From positions 1 through 27,690 of the forward strand of contig CAZJIU010000022.1 in assembly GCA_964546145.1 (NCBI GenBank): a stretch of DNA of 27,690 nt, written 5' to 3'. This document shows positions 1 through 7,026 of the stretch, piece after piece (the first letter of the stretch is position 1; every line of letters starts with the position of its first letter). The notes under the pieces are model-generated. The model did not search any database and was not told the DNA's origin. It saw only the letters and a list, made by a program, of their open reading frames with translations. This stretch comes from CAZAKO01 sp964546145 (GTDB taxonomy: Bacteria; Fidelibacterota; UBA2242). Position numbers and translations under genes: made by a program.

Positions 1-1130
1 GCTTCATTCGGAATTACAGATTGTTTAATCTGTTGGGTACCGCCGGCGCCGCCAATAATTGCTCTGCTAGATTTGGCATCGCTGACATCAATTTTGGTGA
101 TTCCCGGTTGATAAAGAAAAGTACTTGCGGCTCCGGTGTCCAAGAAAAAATTGAACGGATTTCCCAGGGTATCGGTCATACTAACGAAAGGCACGCAAAC
201 AAAATGAAAATTGCGCTCGGCAACCTCAGCCGGCTCTGGTTTTTTAATCGTTGTTGTCAAGTTTTTATAATCAATTTCCAGGTGGAGATTTTGAATCAGG
301 TTCCAGCCGATGATCCCGTCTATTTTTATGATTTTGATGACTTTGAACAATTTGACTTCCAGGTCTTTTTTATCAATGATCCAGACCGGGTGATTCTCGA
401 CGATCAGGTCACCGATTTTCAATTCGCTGATGACTGCCGGGCGAGTGCCGACGTTAATATCGGTCGAAGTCCCAATCATGGTATCTTCTTCATGCAGGGG
501 TTCGATGCCGCAGGTTTCGGCAATATTCGAGGATATGACCGTTAATTCGGCGCCGGTATCAATCCAGAAATGTTGTTTGTGACCGTTAATGGTAACCTCG
601 ATTATCGGCGAACCGCTGACACTCAGTTCGGTTAGAATAGTACCAGGTCGATCGGGATAATGATACACTTCTGCAGGCGCTTGTTGGAATGCCTTGACGA
701 ACTCAATCGAATTATCCTGATCCAATCCTGCGGGCAGTTGGGAATCAATCTCGACTAGCCGATCCCAGCGGTTTGCATATGTGTAGTGCCATTTCAGAAT
801 ATCAGCGCAGGAGGCTTGCATCAGCGAGTCGCTGGTATTTTCCATAAGACTTTCGAATATCAGGGCGGAAGTGTCACTTCTGCCGGCAATCATCAATTGC
901 AGACCATTGACAAAATCGTGCTGTTCGGTAGTTACCTCGTTGCGATTGATATAATCGAAATCGAAATGCCTAATCGCCTGCCAGTAATCTTGATAATCTT
1001 GTGGCTTTGATGCTCGCGTTATTATCTTTTCTTCCTGCGGAATGACCTCCAGACTGCCGGTATTTATATTGATTGAACAGCCCGCCCAAAAGATTAATCC
1101 GGCAATCAGGATAATTTTTGAATACTGCAT
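1..1130 (-). CDS. Putative lipoprotein with two retropepsin-like aspartic protease motifs (partial, C-terminus off window)
   Basis: The reading frame is open from the ATG at 1130 to the window edge, giving 376 codons without the C-terminus. The N-terminus is a short hydrophobic signal ending FWAGC (Cys18). This is an imperfect lipobox, because Trp sits at -3, so lipid anchoring is likely but not certain. After about 160 residues without a recognised fold there are two aspartic-protease signatures: FWIDTGAELT with Asp191, and FFLDTGAAST with Asp331. Each is preceded by a beta-strand-like segment, as in retropepsin or gag-asp domains. Two DTG motifs 140 residues apart could form one single-chain active site, or two domains that each dimerise. 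Many bacterial relatives end in a PDZ domain, which here would lie outside the window. Substrate is unknown. The gene diverges from the HATPase-GNAT gene across 376 bp. Confidence 0.8.
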   Translation of the reverse strand, partial: MQYSKIILIAGLIFWAGCSININTGSLEVIPQEEKIITRASKPQDYQDYWQAIRHFDFDYINRNEVTTEQHDFVNGLQLMIAGRSDTSALIFESLMENTSDSLMQASCADILKWHYTYANRWDRLVEIDSQLPAGLDQDNSIEFVKAFQQAPAEVYHYPDRPGTILTELSVSGSPIIEVTINGHKQHFWIDTGAELTVISSNIAETCGIEPLHEEDTMIGTSTDINVGTRPAVISELKIGDLIVENHPVWIIDKKDLEVKLFKVIKIIKIDGIIGWNLIQNLHLEIDYKNLTTTIKKPEPAEVAERNFHFVCVPFVSMTDTLGNPFNFFLDTGAASTFLYQPGITKIDVSDAKSSRAIIGGAGGTQQIKQSVIPNE

Positions 1131-1506
1131 TTGTACCCCCATCTGGATAAAGCCCGGTTTGTAAGACTTAACTAGTTTGTCAACAAATTGTTCGTAACGT
1201 TCTGAATTATACATAATAATTTTAAAAATCATTTTAAATATATCATAAAGGATAAACAGTTTCAGTAAATATTTTTACAACTAGTTCCGCCTCAAATGCG
1301 GTTAATAGTGATGATGATTCTTGCGGGAATTGATGAGACATAAGGTGTTGCCAATCCGGTAATTCTTTACCGATGGATACGAATTGAGGCTTGACAACGG
1401 GGTACTAAATGACTAAAATGTATTTGCCCATACTAGGTTTTAAACAATAAATTAATAAAGAAAATGATAAAAGTGACTCAGCGATAAATAATTAATTGGA
1501 GAATCA
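1131..1506. other. Divergent intergenic region
   Basis: This 376-bp AT-rich spacer separates the aspartic-protease gene (leftward) from the HATPase-GNAT gene (rightward). It holds one good sigma70-like promoter for the rightward gene, listed separately. I see no clear promoter for the leftward gene, no RNA gene and no open frame with a ribosome binding site. Confidence 0.6.
1391..1419 (+). promoter_or_regulatory. Sigma70-like promoter for the HATPase-GNAT gene
   Basis: TTGACA at 1391-1396 and TAAAAT at 1414-1419 are separated by exactly 17 bases, in a non-coding stretch 88 bases upstream of the start codon. The -35 box is perfect and the -10 box differs from consensus at one position. Two other spacers in this window carry the same kind of box (TTGACA or TTGACC, N17, TAAATT), which strengthens the call. 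Confidence 0.6.
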
Positions 1507-3015
1507 ATGCAAAAAGAGGAAACGTCAATTTTACAGTTACCGGTCAAAATCAGTTATTTGCCTGCGGCTCAAGCTTATTTAACTGAGCTGATACGGTCGG
1601 CGGATTTTAAGCAGAAAGATATCACCTTGCTGATGGTTGCTGCTGAAGAAGCTATTACCAACGTAATCAAACATGCTTTTCTACCGGAGGAGAAGGTGAT
1701 GTTTGAGATCGAGACCCAAATCAGCCCCGTGGAATTCAGGATTATCATCCGTGACAAAGGTCTGCCATTTGATCCCGAGCAGATCAAACACTATTCCCCT
1801 GAAGCAGAATTAAGCGGTTCGAACCAAATTGGTCTGGGATTCCGCCTGATGAAGGGTAGTGTGGATCAATTCTCTTTTTATAACAAAGGTTACGGAGGCA
1901 AAGAAGTTCATTTGGTCAAATTCCGCCAACAGAAACATATCGACAGCTACGTAGACACTACCCGCCTGGAATCGTACGAACAACCAGTGCAGCAGGCTCC
2001 TCAGGAAAGAGTTAAAATTCCTTATAGGATACAGCTTTTAGAATCTAAACAGGCGATTGAAATATCCCAATGCGCGTATCGAACTTACGGATATACGTAC
2101 ATAATGGAGAATATCTATTATCCGGAACGTCTGGTGGAGATGAATAAATCGGGCGATCTGATCTCTGCCGTTGCAGTGACCGAAGCTACCGGGGAAATGA
2201 TGAGCCACGTTGCTCTGGAATTCTTTGGCAAGAAACGTCAAACACCGGAGCTGGGGATGGCACTGACCAAACCACAGTTTCGTGGACAAGGGTGTATGAC
2301 TGTTTTAAATCAGCTGCTAATCGAACAGGCTAAAAGTCGGGGTATCCGGGGAATCTATGCCAAGGGAGTATCAACTCATCCATATTCTCAGAAAGCCCTG
2401 TTACGCACTGGTTTTAAAGACTGCGCCATATTAATTGGATTGTCAGCGCCAAAGGTCTTTGAAAAAATGGAGGTACAATTAAATCAAAGGGAGACATTGG
2501 TACTTTCTTACTTGAAATTAATAGAATCGGAACCGAGTGCAATCTATGTACCCGCTAAGCACCAGTCGATGATCACTGAAATTTACCGGAATATCGGCTT
2601 AGTGGTTCAAATCCAGGATGCTACCAGCACTATGGCATCCCCGGTTGATTTGCTACAATCTGATATAGAAGTAGAAATTAACTCAACCCTGAATTATGCT
2701 GTCATTTATATTAATGCCATTGGAACAAATTTTAAAAATGAGATCAGTCAGCGATTAAAAGAATTACTGTTAAAAAAAGTCGAGGTAATCAATCTCTATC
2801 TGGATTTATGCGATCCGGCAGTTGGTCAACAGGTGCAAATATGTGAAGCGTTGAATTTCTTCTTCGCCGGCATATTTCCTTCCGGTTCCAGGCAATATCT
2901 GATTCTGCAATATTTGAATTATGTAGCGATCGATTATAGTAAGATCATAATTGAGTCGGAATTTGCACAAAAGCTGATGCAATATATCACGGTGTTTAAT
3001 CCGATTACTAAATAG
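1507..3015 (+). CDS. Anti-sigma-type HATPase domain fused to a GNAT acetyltransferase domain
   Basis: The protein has 502 residues. Residues 10-140 form an RsbW-like HATPase domain: N-box Glu47/Glu48 and Asn52 in AAEEAITNVIKHAF, G1 box Asp83-Lys-Gly85, and G2 box GLGFRLM with Gly109 and Gly111. This family binds ATP and either phosphorylates anti-anti-sigma factors or sequesters sigma factors. Residues about 170-320 look like a GNAT fold with the acetyl-CoA loop QFRGQGCM at 257-264. Residues 330-502 are a third segment I cannot assign. The ATG is preceded by TTGGAGAATCA, a good ribosome binding site. No STAS partner is adjacent. The fusion suggests a stress or sigma-factor switch coupled to acylation, but the GNAT substrate is unknown. 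Domain calls are firm, overall function is not. Confidence 0.82.
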   Translation: MQKEETSILQLPVKISYLPAAQAYLTELIRSADFKQKDITLLMVAAEEAITNVIKHAFLPEEKVMFEIETQISPVEFRIIIRDKGLPFDPEQIKHYSPEAELSGSNQIGLGFRLMKGSVDQFSFYNKGYGGKEVHLVKFRQQKHIDSYVDTTRLESYEQPVQQAPQERVKIPYRIQLLESKQAIEISQCAYRTYGYTYIMENIYYPERLVEMNKSGDLISAVAVTEATGEMMSHVALEFFGKKRQTPELGMALTKPQFRGQGCMTVLNQLLIEQAKSRGIRGIYAKGVSTHPYSQKALLRTGFKDCAILIGLSAPKVFEKMEVQLNQRETLVLSYLKLIESEPSAIYVPAKHQSMITEIYRNIGLVVQIQDATSTMASPVDLLQSDIEVEINSTLNYAVIYINAIGTNFKNEISQRLKELLLKKVEVINLYLDLCDPAVGQQVQICEALNFFFAGIFPSGSRQYLILQYLNYVAIDYSKIIIESEFAQKLMQYITVFNPITK

Positions 3016-3215
3016 GGCATTAAGTTATAGGTTTAAAGAACACGAGAAGACATATTTGTTTATACCTTAAGATCTTTTTTCCAAAAGCCTTTTAATTACT
3101 TGATTCATAAGAAAAACTTAGTCTTAATTAATCCGTAAATCAAAAGTACAGCCTTGCGAGGTAATCTTGATTAACGGCATAACTCATTTAATTATGAAAA
3201 GATTCAAATGAATTG

Positions 3216-3244
3216 TTGACCACCTACACTGGAAGATTTAAATT
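3216..3244 (+). promoter_or_regulatory. Sigma70-like promoter for the secreted HExxH protein
   Basis: TTGACC at 3216-3221 and TAAATT at 3239-3244 are separated by 17 bases, 40 to 75 bases upstream of the candidate start codons. The rest of the 269-bp spacer (3016-3284) shows no RNA gene, and no clear terminator follows the preceding gene. Confidence 0.5.
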
Positions 3245-3284
3245 CAGCTAAATGGCTAAATAGTGAAGAGAACAGAAATTCGAG

Positions 3285-4184
3285 ATGGGCACTAACATTG
3301 ATACGATGAGGTGGAACATGCCGATTAAATCTTTATTACACTTTTTTCTCATATTTGTATTTTCTACTTTTTTATTTCAACCGACGTTTTCCGATGAGAA
3401 TTTGGATTCACTACTGATCGGTGAGATTGATTCGTCACTCCGATATTTAATTGAAATGCAAAAGGACATCAGGAAAATTCATCCCTTTTTGAATGAGTTT
3501 CATCCAGTTGTATTTGCCGAAGGTGGTTATCTGTACATCTTCGACTACGATACATTATCCGGCGAATACAGTTTTATAAAAAAGGAGCCGGTTCCTTTTC
3601 CGCTACCTGAAAAGGTGAGAGCTTCTTTTCCATTGTCTGTTTACGATTCGAGACCATGCTGTATTGTCACCAAAGATATTTTTGACTCAAAGGCGGGATA
3701 TGTGACGATTTTCCACGAATTTATGCATTGCTGTCAATTCTCAACCTGTGAACTGAAAATAAAAAAGGATTTGAAAATTGCCCAGGATGCGGCCAAGCAC
3801 AACGATTATTCCTGGGAACTTAATCACTCTTTTCCATATAACGATTCACTGTTTGTCGAATACTATTCCGGATTTATGGAGGCCCTAAACAATGGAAATG
3901 AAGCGGCGATTATAGAATATCATCGAAAGTTAAAGCAACACTTATCTCAGGTTGATTTTGAATATATGGTTTGGTTGGAATGGAAGGAAGGATTTGCCCG
4001 TTTAATCGAGAATCGGATTCAATCTTATTTAGGGATTGACGTTAATCAATATGGCAAAAATAAGCCCTATAACCGCGTCACATTTTATTGCGGTGGATCG
4101 AAATTCATCGGCTATTTGAGTCAGGTTGACCCGGATCTGTATACTAATATTGATGCGTTATTTGTAAGGATGCTGAACTATTAG
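3285..4184 (+). CDS. Secreted protein with HExxH zinc-metalloprotease motif, family unknown
   Basis: The protein has 299 residues. Three in-frame ATGs (3285, 3306, 3318) are possible. The last gives a clean signal peptide (MPIKSLLHFFLIFVFSTF) and has GAGGTGG just upstream, so 3318 may be the true start. The mature part contains IFHEFMH with the zinc-ligand pattern HExxH at 144-148. About 90 residues later comes WKEGFARLIE, where Glu235 is placed like the glutamate third ligand of gluzincins. Cys149, Cys150 and Cys155 cluster beside the active-site helix. I do not recognise the family. An extracytoplasmic zinc peptidase is an inference from motif and signal. It has its own upstream promoter and appears monocistronic. 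Confidence 0.72.
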   Translation: MGTNIDTMRWNMPIKSLLHFFLIFVFSTFLFQPTFSDENLDSLLIGEIDSSLRYLIEMQKDIRKIHPFLNEFHPVVFAEGGYLYIFDYDTLSGEYSFIKKEPVPFPLPEKVRASFPLSVYDSRPCCIVTKDIFDSKAGYVTIFHEFMHCCQFSTCELKIKKDLKIAQDAAKHNDYSWELNHSFPYNDSLFVEYYSGFMEALNNGNEAAIIEYHRKLKQHLSQVDFEYMVWLEWKEGFARLIENRIQSYLGIDVNQYGKNKPYNRVTFYCGGSKFIGYLSQVDPDLYTNIDALFVRMLNY

Positions 4185-4226
4185 TAGAAAACCTTTGAAA
4201 CGATTTTCATGTTTGGATATAGTGAT

Positions 4227-4299
4227 TAATCCCCGAATTTCCCATCAGGGACTCTCTCATCAGAGACTCCTTCGGAGCCTTTGGAGAATTCGGGGGTTA
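4227..4299. repeat. Large imperfect palindrome with internal repeats
   Basis: The outer arms are TAATCCCCGAATT (4227-4239) and AATTCGGGGGTTA (4287-4299), complementary over 12 of 13 positions. Inside are two near-copies of CATCAGGGACTC (the second reads CATCAGAGACTC) and a small hairpin CTCC-TTC-GGAG at 4267-4277. There is no T-run, so it is not a simple terminator. It sits between the secreted protein and the toxin-antitoxin promoter. It could be a REP- or MITE-like element or a transcript-protecting hairpin. Confidence 0.6.
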
Positions 4300-4342
4300 G
4301 TCTAAAGTCTCTAATAATATACGATAAGTTTTAACATTTATG

Positions 4343-4372
4343 TTGACAATCGTGTGTATAATCATGTAAATT
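4343..4372 (+). promoter_or_regulatory. Probable toxin-antitoxin operon promoter
   Basis: TTGACA at 4343-4348 is followed after 18 bases by TAAATT (4367-4372), the same -10 form seen upstream of other genes here. A perfect TATAAT at 4357-4362 lies too close to that -35 box, so the exact -10 is uncertain. The antitoxin start is 26 bases further on. Autorepression by the ribbon-helix-helix protein is usual for the family, but I could not define an operator. Confidence 0.45.
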
Positions 4373-4397
4373 TTACCGTGATAAATGGAGAACTAAA

Positions 4398-4628
4398 ATG
4401 ATTGAAAAACATGTCAGAATTAATATCACTCTGCCCAAAACCCTTGATCAGGAGCTTGCACTCGTGTCCAAAGAACTGAACGATAAAAAGAGCCATATCA
4501 TTGCCCGGGCGCTGACTTTATACTTCGACGAACTGGATACTCTTATTGCCGATAACCGCTATAAGAAGCTTAAAGAAGGCAAATCTGCGACTGTTTCTCT
4601 GGTTGATCTTGAAAAAGTAGTCGGGTAG
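4398..4628 (+). CDS. Ribbon-helix-helix antitoxin (CopG/RelB-like)
   Basis: The protein has 76 residues. The N-terminal segment VRINITLPKTLDQEL is the beta strand and first helix of a ribbon-helix-helix DNA-binding domain. DKKSHIIARALTLYFDEL is the second helix. The C-terminal 30 residues (ADNRYKKLKEGKSATVSL) are the charged tail that in relatives wraps the toxin. It starts at an ATG nine bases after GGAG. The next gene begins four bases after the stop and encodes a RelE/ParE-type toxin, a classic type II toxin-antitoxin layout in which the antitoxin also represses the operon. Confidence 0.88.
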   Translation: MIEKHVRINITLPKTLDQELALVSKELNDKKSHIIARALTLYFDELDTLIADNRYKKLKEGKSATVSLVDLEKVVG

Positions 4629-4632
4629 ATAC

Positions 4633-4893
4633 TTGTACTCTATCGAATTTCTGAAAGAGGCAGTGGAGGAATTAAAACGCCTCGATCATGTCTGGCAAAA
4701 GCGAATTATAAATAAATTAAAAATCCTGGCAGCCGATCCCGCCAGTCTTGCCAATAATATCAAGCCACTCAAGGGCAAATATCATGATTATTTTCGGCTG
4801 CGAATCGGGGATTACCGCGTGATCTACGGCCAGGAAGAGACCAGACTGGTAATCCTGATCATTCGGATTGGACATAGGAAGGAGATTTATTAA
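4633..4893 (+). CDS. RelE/ParE-superfamily toxin
   Basis: The protein has 86 residues and begins with TTG. The opening MYSIEFLKEAVEEL is standard for RelE-like toxins. The core strands FRLRIGDYRVIYG and LVILIIRIGHRKEIY carry the basic and aromatic residues of the family (Arg55, Arg57, Arg62, Arg78, His81, Arg82, Tyr86), which in RelE support ribosome-dependent mRNA cleavage. It lies four bases after the antitoxin stop and has no strong ribosome binding site, so translation is probably coupled. RelE-type mRNA interferase is more likely than ParE gyrase poison given the Arg/Tyr set, but sequence alone does not settle this. Confidence 0.87.
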   Translation: MYSIEFLKEAVEELKRLDHVWQKRIINKLKILAADPASLANNIKPLKGKYHDYFRLRIGDYRVIYGQEETRLVILIIRIGHRKEIY

Positions 4894-4920
4894 GGGTGGG
4901 GAGATCGTGGTGGAGACAGC

Positions 4921-5068
4921 CTCATTAGTCTTTTAATTGCTACTTTTTGCGTAATCTTTTTTAACCGAAAACCAAATCGAGCAATATAATTGTTGATATT
5001 GAGGGAAAAATTTTAAAATTTCAGTATGATACCGGTTTAAGTAAAAATGTGAGTTCTTTGTATGCCTA
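4921..5068 (+). pseudogene. Possible decayed retropepsin-like protein fragment
   Basis: Two open pieces in different frames follow the toxin gene. The first (4921-4986) encodes a hydrophobic stretch, LISLLIATFCVIFFNRKPN, like a signal peptide or membrane anchor. The second (from 4965, stop TAA at 5066) contains VDIEGKILKFQYDTG followed by SKNVSSLYA. It aligns without gaps to the first protease motif of the gene at the left edge (IEVTINGHKQHFWIDTG, then VISS): a strand, a glycine turn, a strand, DTG, then Val and Ser-Ser. Neither piece has a start codon with a ribosome binding site. I infer a frameshifted, truncated remnant. Chance similarity in so short a stretch cannot be excluded. Confidence 0.35.
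4990..5019 (+). promoter_or_regulatory. Possible promoter of the amidotransferase-nfi-pspC genes
   Basis: TTGTTG (4990-4995) and TAAAAT (5014-5019) are 18 bases apart and end 42 bases before the amidotransferase ATG. The -35 box is weak. The site overlaps the possible pseudogene fragment. Confidence 0.3.
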
Positions 5069-5823
5069 AGCCCAAAATTTTAATCATCAAGATGGGATCG
5101 ACTTACCGCGAGTTGATCTCGCAATATGGTGATTTCGATCGTTGGATTTTGAACTCAGTCAAAGAACTCCTAGTCAAATTCAAAGCGCAGAAAATTGATT
5201 ATGTTGTGCCGGAGAGTATTGAGCAATACCAGGGCGTGATTTTCACTGGTGCTCATAAATCACTCACCGGAATTTATCCTTTTGTAAAGGGTGCTGAGCG
5301 GATTCTTGAATATATCCTGGACTTGAAAATTTTTACCCTCGGAATTTGTTTCGGGCATCAAATCATTAATCAATTGCTGGGTGGGAAGGTGGTCCGCAAT
5401 CCGCTGGGCCCCGAAATTGGTATGTCAACGATTCAATTAACCTTCAGTGGAATGGTTGATCCGCTTTTTAAGGGTTTGCATCGCGCCAAGATTCAGGTCT
5501 ATTCTTCGCATTTCGATATTGTCTCATCACTGGCGGATGAGGTGGAATGTCTTGCCTGGAATGAGCAAACCAAAATCCAGGCGACTCGTTATAAATCTTT
5601 CCTTTACACGACTCAGTTTCACCCCGAATATAGTAAGGAAGTGATGGCTTATTATATCCGCAAGAACCAGGATATATTGCTTGAGGAACACTATCGCAAT
5701 CCGCTGCATATTCTAAAGCCTGACGAAGCACTGCGCCAAAATAAACGGATCAAGAGTGGGGTCAGGATTTTGGAGAACTTTTTATCATTAATAATTCAGT
5801 CATGGAATCGTAAGGTGATATGA
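5062..5823 (+). CDS. Class I glutamine amidotransferase domain protein
   Basis: The protein has 253 residues. It has the GATase-1 nucleophile elbow LGICFGHQIINQLLGG with Cys96, and the later His187 and Glu189 in TQFHPEYS, so the Cys-His-Glu triad is complete. Family members release ammonia from glutamine or hydrolyse gamma-glutamyl compounds. The protein resembles stand-alone GMP-synthase-like amidotransferases, but no synthetase partner is adjacent, so the acceptor is unknown. The last 45 residues extend past the usual domain. The ATG lacks a clear ribosome binding site. Its stop overlaps the start of endonuclease V by four bases (ATGA), so the two are translationally coupled. Confidence 0.85.
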   Translation: MPKPKILIIKMGSTYRELISQYGDFDRWILNSVKELLVKFKAQKIDYVVPESIEQYQGVIFTGAHKSLTGIYPFVKGAERILEYILDLKIFTLGICFGHQIINQLLGGKVVRNPLGPEIGMSTIQLTFSGMVDPLFKGLHRAKIQVYSSHFDIVSSLADEVECLAWNEQTKIQATRYKSFLYTTQFHPEYSKEVMAYYIRKNQDILLEEHYRNPLHILKPDEALRQNKRIKSGVRILENFLSLIIQSWNRKVI

Positions 5824-6518
5824 AACCGGTGATCAATCATCGCTGGGATGTGACTATTCCGGAAGCCCGTGAAATTCAAAATGAGCTTGCCAATCGGCTG
5901 ATTCAAAAATCCTTACCAATTTCGATAAAGACAATTGTTGCGGTTGATGTATCCTATACCCGCTGGGATCACATGGGTTATGCCGTTCTGGGAATTTTTT
6001 CCGTAGTTCATGACAACGAACGTGACCAGTTTATTCTCAAAGACGAATGTATCTTGACTGGAATTGATCGCGTGAATTTTCCGTATGTTCCGGGCTATTT
6101 GAGTTTCCGGGAGATCCCGCTATTGCTGACTCTATTTGAAAAAGTAAATCAACCGATTGATGTGGTTATTGCCGATGGGGCCGGCATTGCTCATCCGCGC
6201 GGCATGGGATTGGCAGCCCATCTGGGCTTGATTTTCGATCTGCCCAGCGTTGGCAGCGCCAAATCCAAACTGATTGGACAATATACGGAACCGGGCAAGC
6301 GCAAGGGAGAAAGTACTGATTTGCTAATTAATAATCGAGTTGTCGGAAAAGTATTAAGAAGCAAGGACAATTGTAAACCGCTATTTGTCTCACCAGGAAA
6401 TAAGTCAACCGTGGATGACGCTGTAAATCTAATTTTACGATTATGTTTTAAGTATCGAATATGTGAGCCGATTCGAATAGTGGATCAAAAATCAAAAGAA
6501 TTACGAAAAAGTAAATAG
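5820..6518 (+). CDS. nfi: Endonuclease V (deoxyinosine 3' endonuclease)
   Basis: The protein has 232 residues, the usual family length. It aligns along its length with E. coli Nfi. The metal-binding acidic residues are present: Asp43 in AVDVSY, Glu98 in YLSFREIP, Asp119 in IADGAGIAHPRG. PYVPGYLSFRE and PSVGSAKSKLIG are signature blocks. The enzyme nicks DNA or RNA one bond 3' of inosine and begins repair of deaminated adenine. Two small departures are seen: DGAG where DGHG or DGNG is usual, and SPGN (Asn194) where a Gly-His pair is usual. It shares four bases with the upstream amidotransferase and is 16 bases from the PspC gene. Confidence 0.93.
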   Translation: MKPVINHRWDVTIPEAREIQNELANRLIQKSLPISIKTIVAVDVSYTRWDHMGYAVLGIFSVVHDNERDQFILKDECILTGIDRVNFPYVPGYLSFREIPLLLTLFEKVNQPIDVVIADGAGIAHPRGMGLAAHLGLIFDLPSVGSAKSKLIGQYTEPGKRKGESTDLLINNRVVGKVLRSKDNCKPLFVSPGNKSTVDDAVNLILRLCFKYRICEPIRIVDQKSKELRKSK

Positions 6519-6534
6519 AAACGGAGATAGATCT

Positions 6535-6963
6535 ATGAAAAGGTTAGTTCGCAGCCAGCACAACCGCGTAATTGGCGGCGTATGCGGCGGAATTGGGGAG
6601 TATCTGGAAATTGATCCGGTGCTCATTCGCTTAATCTGGGGTGTGTTCTTTTTTCTTGGGGGCATTGGATTTTTGGCTTATATCATTGCCTGGATTATCA
6701 TTCCCCTTGAGAAAGATGTTCGGGAGAGCACCAATATTCAAGAGGATTACAAAAGCCGCTCGAATTACAGTGCTCAGATCACTGTTGGATTGCTCTTGGT
6801 TATTATCGGATCGGCGCTGCTGATACGTGACTGGTGGTATGTAGATCACGTATTTCGCAATATTCTGCATTTTAGTGGAAAATATTTGCTGCCGATCGTA
6901 TTTATTGCTCTGGGTCTTTATGTTATCGTTAAAGGCGATCGAGCGAACAGAGCTAAAAAATAG
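6535..6963 (+). CDS. PspC-domain membrane protein
   Basis: The protein has 142 residues. Residues 1-60 are a PspC domain: KRLVRSQHNRVIGGVCGGIG, a basic stretch, then a membrane segment around 34-57 (LIWGVFFFLGGIGFLAYIIA) ending in IIPLEKD. Two further membrane segments follow, about 80-97 and 115-136, as in longer PspC proteins with a C-terminal membrane hairpin. PspC senses envelope stress in enterobacteria, but stand-alone homologues in other phyla have no proven role and no other psp gene is nearby. A GGAG lies ten bases before the ATG. It converges on the flavoprotein operon with a 63-bp gap lacking an obvious hairpin. Confidence 0.88.
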   Translation: MKRLVRSQHNRVIGGVCGGIGEYLEIDPVLIRLIWGVFFFLGGIGFLAYIIAWIIIPLEKDVRESTNIQEDYKSRSNYSAQITVGLLLVIIGSALLIRDWWYVDHVFRNILHFSGKYLLPIVFIALGLYVIVKGDRANRAKK

Positions 6964-7026
6964 TCGGAAGACAAGAATAACTTGATCTACAACTTTTTGG
7001 GGAATCCTAAATATAAGTAAGGTCTG

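Noticed and set aside
21..545. Open frame of 174 codons on the plus strand
   Set aside because: It lies opposite the aspartic-protease gene, has no ribosome binding site, and its translation is low in recognisable structure. The minus-strand frame has family motifs.
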